DNA of 64,000 nt from Streptomyces sp. ST2-7A (GTDB lineage Bacteria; Actinomycetota; Actinomycetes; Streptomycetales; Streptomycetaceae): assembly GCF_021390475.1 (NCBI RefSeq), contig NZ_JAJUWS010000012.1, positions 1 through 64,000 on the forward strand, read 5' to 3'. The notes under the pieces are model-generated. The model had not been told where the DNA came from and searched no databases. It worked only from the letters and a program-made list of their open reading frames with translations. Positions 42,251 through 51,600 of the stretch are shown here, one piece after another (position 1 is the stretch's first letter; every line of letters begins with the position of its first letter). Made by a program: the position numbers and the translations under genes.

Positions 42251-42912
42251 TCTCAGCACAGACATGGGCTGATGCCCAGCGACTCTGGGACTTCCAGCAG
42301 ATGGGCCATGAACCGCGCCCATGCTCTGTCGCGATCGGCCTCGGCAGTCATGACCTCGGAGTCGCAGAGACAACCGCTGATCTCTACCACCGGGGCATGA
42401 TGCCGCTGATTGTCTTCACCGGGGCGACCAGCCGCACCACACACGACCGCATGCCTCGAGGGGAGGCCGAGCACTACCGCGAGCGGGCGATGGAACTGGG
42501 GGTGCCAGCCGAGGTCATCCTTGTTGAGGCGCGGGCCCGGAACACGGGAGAGAACATCCGCTTCTCTCGCGAACTACTCGAAGAACACAGGACTCCCGTC
42601 TCATCCGTCCTCCTGGTCAGCAAGCCGTATGAAGAACGACGGGCCTATGCAACCGCCCGCAAGCTGTGGCCCGAAGTCGAGTGGGTCAGCGTGTCCACAC
42701 CCATGACCCTGACCGACTACGTCGACTCGATCGGAGACGCGCGTTTGGTCATCGACATGTTGGCCGGTGCACAGCAGCGACTCATGATCTACCCGCAGCA
42801 GGGGTTCATGATTGAGCAGCCCATACCCAAGGACGTCACCGCAGCGTATGAGCGCTTGCGCGATGCCGGATTCACAAGCCGCCTCGTGGCAGATCCCGCA
42901 TTGCGGAAGTGA
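42247..42912 (+). CDS. YdcF/DUF218-family protein
   Basis: A 221-aa DUF218 protein: VAIGLGSHDLGVAETTADLY, then PLIVFTGATSRTTHDRMPRG with an acidic pair in RGEAEHYRERA, and ARNTGENIRFSRELL. The family (YdcF, SanA, ElyC) acts on cell-envelope polysaccharide precursors or binds SAM-like ligands; in streptomycete mobile elements it often follows a GntR gene. Coupled to it by GTGA. Confidence 0.85.
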   Translation: MISAQTWADAQRLWDFQQMGHEPRPCSVAIGLGSHDLGVAETTADLYHRGMMPLIVFTGATSRTTHDRMPRGEAEHYRERAMELGVPAEVILVEARARNTGENIRFSRELLEEHRTPVSSVLLVSKPYEERRAYATARKLWPEVEWVSVSTPMTLTDYVDSIGDARLVIDMLAGAQQRLMIYPQQGFMIEQPIPKDVTAAYERLRDAGFTSRLVADPALRK

Positions 42913-43106
42913 CAGCCCTGGGAGCCCGGTGAGGCCCGTTGTGTCCAGCGTCCAGCCCATACTGCCTCAAAAAGCTTGAGTGGCCCTCAGAAATGAGGAC
43001 CGGAACGATGGGTGGCCGTGCTCGACCAAATGAGGGTCAGGTCTATCGACAGCTCAGCTTCCCACGAAGCGCTCGAGGCTCCAGGAGAAGCGGCCGTTGC
43101 GGTGGC

Positions 43107-43125
43107 TGTGGCCATCCTGTGGCCA
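43107..43125 (+). repeat. Right arm-type repeats of the AICE
   Basis: Two TGTGGCCA motifs starting 11 bp apart, followed by CAGGATG, as at the left end (29623-29648). Confidence 0.65.
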
Positions 43126-43196
43126 GGATGGCCACCGAGCGGTCGAGTTCTCCGCGTTTCGGCAGGTCAGCAGGGGTGACAGGCCGTTGGGGTGAG

Positions 43197-43257
43197 CGGT
43201 CTTGAAAACCGTCGTGAGGTAACCCCTCACCGTGGGTTCAAATCCCACAGCCTCCGC
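43197..43257 (+). repeat. attR of the AICE (3' part of tRNA-Ser)
   Basis: 61 bp with one mismatch to the attL core 29454-29514. It lacks the tRNA 5' half and marks the right end of the 13.7-kb element. Confidence 0.95.
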
Positions 43258-43963
43258 CCCGCACGGCCCCTGACCTGCACATCCGGTCCGGGGCCGTCCC
43301 CGTTCCGGCTCTCCACCCGGCGGGGCACGCGGGGGCACGTGAACCCCTCGCCCGAGGCGATTCCGGCGCCGGGTCCCCCGCGGCCGACCCCTTTCCGCCG
43401 TACGAGCGTCAACGACACCACCGAGAAGGCGACTTCCCTGTCCGTGACGGCTGCTCCACCCGCACACCGAACCGTGTACGGGGCGGAACGCCGTGCGGGG
43501 AGGGAGCGGGGGCGGGGACGAGGGGGTCCACTCGGTCGTCCATCGGTGGGCAGGTCGGGGTGGGCACGGCCCTACTCGTCATCGACCCGGTGGTTACCGT
43601 CCGGCTGCTCCACGGCTATGGGATCACGGGGTGGGCCGGACAGCCGCAACGGTGGCCAACCACCCGAGGCGCCGGACATGGCCGGGCGGATGGCGAAGTG
43701 GCTCGGCGGCGGCGCGCTGGTCACGGGCGGCGCTCTTCTCGTGCGGACATGGCGTGTGCCCGGCATCCTGCAACCGATGCTCCCGGGGAGCGCGGCGGTG
43801 GTGTGCGCCCGGCTCGCCGTCGGTGGATGGGCCGTCGGCGTCGCTCCCGGGCCGCAATCCCCCTCCGTTTCGGAAAGCCCGCAGGTAAGCCGCCCCGTTG
43901 AGGGAGGGAGAGGCTCCGTGAGCTCTCCGGGAAAGCGGTGGACGCGGATGATCGCGGTGCGTC
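43258..43963. other. Region right of the AICE without a supported gene
   Basis: About 700 bp. Short frames exist, one encoding a hydrophobic GGGALVTGGALLV stretch near 43700, but none has a convincing ribosome site and composition. It may contain remains of a gene displaced by insertions. Confidence 0.45.
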
Positions 43964-44842
43964 ATGGTGGAGACCATGGAACGCTTGATCGACATCGCTC
44001 CCGACATCCGCCTGTGGGTCGAGGAGAGCGGTGATCGGACCGCTTCCCCGCTCCTCCTGATCATGGGTGCCAACGCCTCCGGCCTCACCTGGCCCGAGCC
44101 CTTCGTCGAGGCGCTGGGTCGGCACCACCGGGTGATCCGCTACGACCACCGCGACACCGGTCGCTCCACGGAGATCTTCGGGGAGCGGCCCTACGCCATC
44201 ACCGACCTCGCCGGGGACGCCGTCGCGGTCCTCGACGCGCTGGGCGTGGAACGGGCGCACGTGGTCGGGATGTCCATGGGCGGGATGCTCGCCCAGCTGT
44301 TGCTCCTGGACCACCCGGAGCGCGTGCTCACCGCCACGTTCATCGGCACCACGCCGCTGGGCGGCATCTCCTACGAGGCACCGGGGTTCCCACCGGACCT
44401 CCTCGCCCTGTGGGAGGAGATGGGCGCGCCCCGCGACCGCGAGGCCGAGATCGACTGGCGGGTCCGGCACTGGGAACTGCTGCACAACAACCCCGACGGC
44501 ACGGGCATCCCCTTCGACCCGGAGGAGTTCCGGCGGTTGGAGGAGCGGATCATCGCCCACGCGGGTCACCATCGCGGCCCCGCGGCCCACGCCGCCGCCG
44601 GTACCGACGGCTTGGACCGGGGCCCGGAACTGGCGGCCGTCCCCACCCCGGCCCTGGTGATCGACTCGCCGAACGATCCCCTCGCCGGCAGCGCCCGGGC
44701 GCACGCCCTCGCCGGGGCGCTGGGCAACGCCCGCCTGGTGACGATCCCCGGTATGGGCCACTCCCTCCCCGGCGCGGTCCTCCCCCGCCTGGCCGAACTC
44801 GTCCTCGGCCACACGTCACCCCCGGCGGAAGTGGGGGAATAA
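43964..44842 (+). CDS. Alpha/beta-hydrolase fold protein
   Basis: A 292-aa hydrolase with oxyanion-hole region LLLIMGANASG, the nucleophile elbow VVGMSMGGMLAQ, an acidic residue in LVIDSPNDPLAG and the terminal His in IPGMGHSLPG. The pattern fits esterase/haloperoxidase-type members (AclR/DauB-like). Two starts are in frame: 43964 (no ribosome site) and 43976 (GGAG only 3 nt away). Substrate unknown. Confidence 0.85.
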   Translation: MVETMERLIDIAPDIRLWVEESGDRTASPLLLIMGANASGLTWPEPFVEALGRHHRVIRYDHRDTGRSTEIFGERPYAITDLAGDAVAVLDALGVERAHVVGMSMGGMLAQLLLLDHPERVLTATFIGTTPLGGISYEAPGFPPDLLALWEEMGAPRDREAEIDWRVRHWELLHNNPDGTGIPFDPEEFRRLEERIIAHAGHHRGPAAHAAAGTDGLDRGPELAAVPTPALVIDSPNDPLAGSARAHALAGALGNARLVTIPGMGHSLPGAVLPRLAELVLGHTSPPAEVGE

Positions 44843-46034
44843 GGGGAGCGCGGAGACCTTGTCCCGCCAACTTCGGGAGTTTTTCGGCGCCGGGTTTTCA
44901 CCCGCCTCGATGTGTTTCCCTCGGAGGTGCCCGGTCGCGGGGACGGTCGTCACCTCGGTGGAGGAATCAGCAGGGGACAACGGGTGCCCCCGTCGATGAA
45001 GAGGTGACTCCACGTCGTGTGACGACGCGCCCGGGCAGGGCTCGTTCCTCTTCCTCTGCGTCGGCGAGCCATGCGCGGACCCGTTCGGCCGAGGAATGAT
45101 CGAGTTGTTCGGCGAGGTGTCGGGCCCGATCGCGTGACCGGTCCAGAGCGGGTCGGGCGGTAGGCGCGAGATGTGAGCCGAATCGGTGAACACTTTGTTC
45201 GTGGGCGCGGTGTGCCCACGCTTCGCAGCGATGGGTACGTGAAACGACCGCTTCCCGGTGGCTTCGGCGCTCGGGAGTCGGGTGCGGTACCGGGCCGCCC
45301 GTCCAGCCCGGCCGGGTGCGTCCTCACGAGATGTGAGTGCCCGAGGCAGGCGGTTCCCACCTCGGTGAACGCTTGGGCGGCTCTGCGGCAGAGGGCGGGT
45401 TGACGATCGTTTCGCAGGCGTGCGACCTCCGGGGTCACACGTGGATTGTCACGATCCACGAGGGGCCACTCCTTGCGAAGGTGAGTGTGTTCTTCGGCCC
45501 CGGTGGCGGTTCGACGGGTTTTCCAGCACCTTTCGAGGGCGCGGATGCGCCCGCTCGCGCTCCCGGGGCGTGTCCGCGCGACCCGGGTCGGGTGTGACCT
45601 CTGTGACGAGCCCGTGTCGTTGTGCAACGAATCGAACACGGCCTCAACGATCGGGCACCGCGCGCGCTTGGCTGGTGGCCGAGAGCGAGTTCGCTCTCCG
45701 GACGGGAGGCCCCCGGGCTTTCGCGTGCCGATGACGAGCCAGGTGAAAGGGACTCCGAGTTGAGTCACGAAGTCGTGAACGGCGTGAGGGCGGCGGTCGT
45801 CGCGCCGAGGATGTTCACCCCCGATGTCCGGGCGGGGGCCCGGTGGTCGGCGGACGGGATGGCGCGTGTCGGGACGCGGTGGTCGCGCGACCGGTGGGAA
45901 CCCGGCGGGCGGAGGGGGAAGCGGGCGTGCGCCCCCGTCCCCCGGGGGTCTCGTCGATCCGGCGCCCCCGTCTCCCCCGGCGACCGGATGGTCTCCGGGC
46001 CGGTCGGCGCCCCGACCCCCTCGGGGAGTCGGAC
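44843..46034. other. 1.2-kb region without a supported gene
   Basis: Composition is less GC-rich than around and both strands contain stretches that look once-coding, for example a minus-strand frame from 45768. None gives a protein I can assign, and stops break the best frames, so decayed DNA is the likeliest reading. The promoter of the sigma-factor gene must lie at the right end. Confidence 0.4.
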
Positions 46035-46634
46035 GTGACCGACGAGGACCGTTCCGGATCGCCGATCGACCGTCCCGTGCGAGAGCTGGCCGTGCACCTG
46101 CCCGCCGCGTGGACCGCCTTCCACGAGCAGTACTACTCCGCCTATCTCGCCTACGCCGAACTGCAGTTGGGCGACCGCGAGGAGGCCGCCGAACTCGTGC
46201 ACCGCGTCTTCGTGCACCTCCTCGCGCACTGGCAGCGGCTGATGCGCGAGGAGGCGCCGATGGCCAGCGCCTGGGCGCTGCTGAAGTCGGGCGTGGCCCG
46301 ACACCTGGAGGAACGGGGGCGGGAACCGGCGATGCCGGAGACCGCCGTCTTCCGCAACGTCAGCCGCCGCGTCCTGGAGGGTGTGCGCGGCGAGTTCGCC
46401 GCGATGGAGTCGGCGCTGGGCCTGTACACGGCGATAGCCCGGCTCCCCGAGCGGCAGTTCGACGTGATCGTGCTGCGCTACGTGCTGGGGTATCCCACGG
46501 GTGACGTGGCGCGTCTGATGGGCGTGACCGACGCGACGGTGCGCACGCACTGCACGCTGGCCCGCCGCAAGCTCGGCCGGGAGTTGGAGATGGACACGGG
46601 AGAGGACGGCGACGATGACGACGCGCGGCGGTGA
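46035..46634 (+). CDS. ECF-like RNA polymerase sigma factor
   Basis: A 199-aa protein with a region-2-like N-terminal part (FHEQYYSAYLAYAELQLGDREEAAEL) and a clear region 4 helix-turn-helix (ARLPERQFDVIVLRYVLGY then VTDATVRTHCTLARRKLG). GTG at 46035 with GGGGAG 6 nt upstream. The following gene overlaps it by 20 nt and may encode a partner or regulator. Confidence 0.85.
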   Translation: MTDEDRSGSPIDRPVRELAVHLPAAWTAFHEQYYSAYLAYAELQLGDREEAAELVHRVFVHLLAHWQRLMREEAPMASAWALLKSGVARHLEERGREPAMPETAVFRNVSRRVLEGVRGEFAAMESALGLYTAIARLPERQFDVIVLRYVLGYPTGDVARLMGVTDATVRTHCTLARRKLGRELEMDTGEDGDDDDARR

Positions 46635-47649
46635 GCAGGGGGCGGAACGTCGGTGCCGGGGCACCCGGAGTCTGGACGACCTGCTGGCCGGGGCCCTCGT
46701 CCCGGCGGGCGTCCACGATCCGGAGGCGGTGGCGGCGGCCCGACGCCGGGTGGAACGCGAGGTCGCCGAGAGCCTGTGGCGGGAGGCGCTGCACCGCGAC
46801 TCCTACGCCCACCGGGTGCTCTCCGAGTCGCCCCGGGCCCGCCCCGGCTGCCCGGCGCCGGGGCCCGGCGATCCGGCGGTGGGCCCGGCGGTCCGGTTGC
46901 CGGCCGCACTGCTGCGCCAGGCGGCCCGTGACCTGTCGGCCCTGTGCGAGCTGGTGGTGTGGGACTCCCGGGCCGCCCGGGACATCGCGGGCCTGGTCAA
47001 CTCCCGTCGCATAGAGCCGGACGGCGCGCTGGTCTTCGCCTGCCTCCTGCACCTGGCCGGCCGGGTGGACGGGGCGCAGTTCTGGTGGCAGTTCGGCGCG
47101 GGGGCGGGCAAGTCCACACCGGCCCTGTGCCTGTACCTGCTGCACCTGCAACGGGGCGAGATGCGCGACGCCGAACACTGGGCCTCCCAGGCCGCCGAAC
47201 TGGAGGTGCTGGAGGCGCGGGAGGCGCCGGGTGACCGGTACCCCTCGGGCGGGACGGGCACGGGCACGGGCACGGGCACGGGCACGGGGACGGGCACGGG
47301 GACGGGCACGGGGGCTCCGCGATACGGGGAGGCGGGACGCCGGGGGACCGGCAGGCCCCAGTGCCGTACCTTCTACGCCCGGGAGCCGCGCCACCGCCCG
47401 TTGTACGAGCGGGGGTTCGCGACGGTGGAGTCGATGCTGCTGCGCACCCGCGCCGGCCTGTACACCCGGGGTCCGGTACCGGAGCCGGTGGGGGACCCGG
47501 CCGGGACCCGGCCGGCGGTGATGGCGGCCATCGAGGGGTTGACCGGGGTGTACGAGCGGTACGACCGGGACTTCGGTCACGTGCCGCGTCCGGATCCGGC
47601 GCTCGCCCGGCGGTTGGCGACCCGCGCGCCGTCCCCGGCGGGGCGCTGA
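46615..47649 (+). CDS. Hypothetical protein coupled to the sigma factor gene
   Basis: A 344-aa cytoplasmic protein without recognised family. Residues ~100-200 are helical with a TPR-like feel (ALVFACLLHLAGRVDGAQFW; LCLYLLHLQRGEMRDAEHW). A Gly-Thr repeat run near residue 215-235 is encoded by a hexanucleotide repeat. The 20-nt overlap with the sigma gene indicates co-expression; a regulatory partner role is inferred. Confidence 0.72.
   Translation: MTTRGGEQGAERRCRGTRSLDDLLAGALVPAGVHDPEAVAAARRRVEREVAESLWREALHRDSYAHRVLSESPRARPGCPAPGPGDPAVGPAVRLPAALLRQAARDLSALCELVVWDSRAARDIAGLVNSRRIEPDGALVFACLLHLAGRVDGAQFWWQFGAGAGKSTPALCLYLLHLQRGEMRDAEHWASQAAELEVLEAREAPGDRYPSGGTGTGTGTGTGTGTGTGTGTGAPRYGEAGRRGTGRPQCRTFYAREPRHRPLYERGFATVESMLLRTRAGLYTRGPVPEPVGDPAGTRPAVMAAIEGLTGVYERYDRDFGHVPRPDPALARRLATRAPSPAGR
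47251..47311 (+). repeat. Hexanucleotide microsatellite (GGCACG)n
   Basis: About nine copies of GGCACG/GGGACG encode (Gly-Thr)n within the sigma-linked hypothetical protein; length changes of six bases keep the frame. Confidence 0.9.
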
Positions 47650-48007
47650 GACCGGTCCGGCGGGGCGACGGCGCGGTGGCGCGGTGGCGCGGCGCGGTGG
47701 TCGGGTGGGGCGTCGGGCCCGGCGGCGGGGTACGCGCCGGCGTGCCCCGGCGGCGGCTCCCGGCGTGGGACCGGCCGCCGCGCGGTGACCGTGCGCGGGA
47801 GTTCGCGGTGGCGCGGCGGGTTTATCCGCGCCCCTTCATTCGTGCCGGTGAACCGGCCGACGGGGAGGGGTCCGGGGGGCTTCGCCCGGGCAACTCTGTT
47901 CCCGCGACGTCGATCATGTCGCCCCGGGGGTCGGCCGACCCCGCGGCACGTCCCATCTCCTCGAGCGCGAGCACCGTACCGCGCCCGCACAGCACGGAGG
48001 AATGAAG
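47650..48007. other. Intergenic region with GGTGGCGC repeats
   Basis: No gene. It starts with simple GCGCGGTGGC repeats and contains GGTGAACCGGCCGACGGGG (47848-47866), repeated at 48403-48421. The promoter of the small secreted protein lies at its right end. Confidence 0.5.
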
Positions 48008-48244
48008 ATGTCCCGTACCCGTACCGCCCGACTCGTCGCGGCCGCCGCGGCGATGCCGCTGGCTCTCGGTGCCCTCTCCGGCGTGGCCGTGGCGGACAAC
48101 ATCACCGACCAGGGCAACACCTCCACGATCACCACCGGTGACGACGCTTTCGTCGTCGTCGGTCAGTCCAACACCAACGTCTCGATCGACTTCGCCGGGG
48201 ACCTGCTGCCCGACTTCTTCCCGATCTGGTTCCCGCTCTGGTGA
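48008..48244 (+). CDS. Small secreted protein of unknown function
   Basis: A 78-aa pre-protein: basic start, hydrophobic core VAAAAAMPLALGALSGVAVA with an Ala-x-Ala cleavage site, and a mature part of ~48 residues beginning DNITDQGNTSTITTGDDAFV. The mature part is acidic, cysteine-free, Thr/Asn-rich, and ends in an aromatic stretch (FFPIWFPLW). It resembles small surface proteins of sporulating actinomycetes in size but has no chaplin or rodlin signature. ATG at 48008 is used because GGAGG is 7 nt upstream. Confidence 0.78.
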   Translation: MSRTRTARLVAAAAAMPLALGALSGVAVADNITDQGNTSTITTGDDAFVVVGQSNTNVSIDFAGDLLPDFFPIWFPLW

Positions 48245-48649
48245 GGCGGGACCCGCGAGGGCGGGTCGCGATGGCTCAGGGGTTCGTCGTACGGCCGCGT
48301 CCGCACCGGGCGCGGCCGTACGGCTGTTCCGGTCGGGAGCGGTCGGGAGCGGTCGGGCGGTGGGGCGTCGGAACCCGTCCCCCGACACCCTCCTCCCGGA
48401 GCCCGGTGAACCGGCCGACGGGGCCGGTCCGCGCAGGTGACGACAGGCCCGCCGGGAGTCGGGCGGGCAGGGGCCGGGATGTCCCCCGGGGGACATCCCC
48501 CCGGATCTCCCCGAGCCGGATCGGGGACGGTCGGGGACGGTCTCCACCCGGGGGAGGTGGGGCCCACCCCCGGTCTACTCCCCCGGGCGGAGGATCGATC
48601 CCGACCCCGGGGCGATCCGCGGGCGCCCCGTCGCGCCTAGCGTGGAACC
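48245..48649. other. Intergenic region before the SigE-family gene
   Basis: About 400 bp, no gene supported. Contains the second copy of GGTGAACCGGCCGACGGGG at 48403 and a CCCGGGGGACATCCCCCCGG dyad around 48487. Confidence 0.5.
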
Positions 48650-49405
48650 ATGACCACGCCAGGAAGCACACCGCCGGTGACGCCGCTCACCTTCTCGGCC
48701 TACGTCAGGGCGCGCGGACCGGTGCTGCTGCGTACGGCTCGTTCCCTCACGTCGAATCCGAACGACGCGGAGGACCTCCTGCAGACGGCCCTGGCCAAGA
48801 CGTTCGTGGCCTGGGACCGCATCGAGGACCACCGGGCCCTGGACGGTTACGTGCGACGGGCCCTGATCAACACCCGGACCTCGCAGTGGCGCAGGCGTCG
48901 CGTCGACGAGCACCCGGTGGAGGAACTGCCCGAGCCCGAGCCCGTTCCGGAGGTCGACGCGGCCGAGCGGCAGGCGCTGCGCGAGGCGATGTGGCGGGCG
49001 GTGCTGCGGTTGCCTCCCCGCCAGCGGGCGATGGTGGTCCTGCGCTACTACGAGGACCTGAGCGAGGCCCGCACCGCCGAGGTGCTGGGGGTGTCGGTGG
49101 GCACGGTCAAGAGCGCCGTCTCCCGTGCCATGGCCCGGTTGCGGATGGATCCCCGCCTGGTGGCCCTGGCGGCCCCGGAGGGAAGCGCGGTGTCGGAAGC
49201 GGTGTCGCAGGCGCAGGGGGTGTCGGCGAGGGCGGCGGGGTCGTCGGACGCCGGGACGGGCGCGGAGCCGGAAACGGTGGGGACGCCGGGAACCGGGGGA
49301 CCGACCGGCCTCGTGGGCCGCCCGCGGGCGGGCGGAACGCGCCGCGACGCCCTCGCCGGCGCGTCCGGCCGGGGCTCCGCCACGGTGGTGGTCCGGGCGG
49401 CCTGA
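48650..49405 (+). CDS. SigE-family ECF RNA polymerase sigma factor
   Basis: A 251-aa sigma factor of the actinobacterial SigE family: FSAYVRARGPVLLRTARSLT, NDAEDLLQTALAKTFVAWDR (region 2) and LPPRQRAMVVLRYYEDLSEA followed by VSVGTVKSAVSRAMARLR (region 4). After residue ~175 comes an unusual disordered Gly/Ala/Thr tail of about 75 residues not expected in this family. No anti-sigma gene follows. Confidence 0.9.
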   Translation: MTTPGSTPPVTPLTFSAYVRARGPVLLRTARSLTSNPNDAEDLLQTALAKTFVAWDRIEDHRALDGYVRRALINTRTSQWRRRRVDEHPVEELPEPEPVPEVDAAERQALREAMWRAVLRLPPRQRAMVVLRYYEDLSEARTAEVLGVSVGTVKSAVSRAMARLRMDPRLVALAAPEGSAVSEAVSQAQGVSARAAGSSDAGTGAEPETVGTPGTGGPTGLVGRPRAGGTRRDALAGASGRGSATVVVRAA

Positions 49406-49573
49406 GCACGGCCCCCGGTACCCCGAACCCCGGGCGTCTCCGCCGAGCCGTCGCCCGGCGCCTCCTCCCACCGGTGGCCGGGCCCGCCCGGCGCCGGGGT
49501 GTGCCGACCGGTGGCCGGCCACGGCCCGCCCCGGTACGCCGGCCCGACCGAAAAGGTCGCCCCGGGGTAGTGA

Positions 49574-49589
49574 CATACCGCTTGGTATG
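49574..49589. promoter_or_regulatory. TetR-type operator palindrome
   Basis: CATACCGCTTGGTATG, a 6-bp perfect inverted repeat with a 4-bp centre, lies 56 bp before the acyl-CoA ligase. The half-site TACCGCTTGGTA is typical of TetR-family fatty-acid regulators. Confidence 0.6.
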
Positions 49590-49645
49590 CCAGCACAATC
49601 ACGGGAACCATCCTCGCGTAACGGCGCGCACCCGTGGGAGGCCCG

Positions 49646-51325
<1,680 letters not shown>

Positions 51326-51361
51326 GCGAACCGGCTCCCCGGCGTACCGCCGGGTCCCGGG

Positions 51362-51400
51362 CCGGGTCCGTCGGCGGTGCGCGCCCGCCGACGGACCCGG
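51362..51400. terminator. Terminator between the acyl-CoA ligase and the sensor gene
   Basis: A 15-16-bp stem (CGGGTCCGTCGGCGG and its complement) with a 7-nt loop, 37 bp past the ligase stop. Confidence 0.75.
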
Positions 51401-51600
51401 GCCGCACGGTTCCCGGCCGGCGCGAACCCACCGGTCACACGCACCCGGGGCGCACGGTTCCCGATCACACGCCCCCGAACACCCGCGACGCCGGTGCCCG
51501 AACCCCGGGCACCGGCGTCGCGGCACGTCGACTCACGGCGCGGGCGTCGGCGCGCGTCCCTCACCGAGCCCGTCGGCGCACGCCCGTCGGCGCACGCGCG

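Noticed and set aside
43192..44034. 280-codon plus-strand frame starting in the attR copy
   Set aside because: It begins inside tRNA-derived sequence, has no ribosome site and overlaps the hydrolase start in another frame.
44950..45768. A 272-codon minus-strand frame that could be a degraded transposase or other gene
   Set aside because: No transposase catalytic residues, terminal inverted repeats or target duplications could be identified, so no mobile element is claimed.
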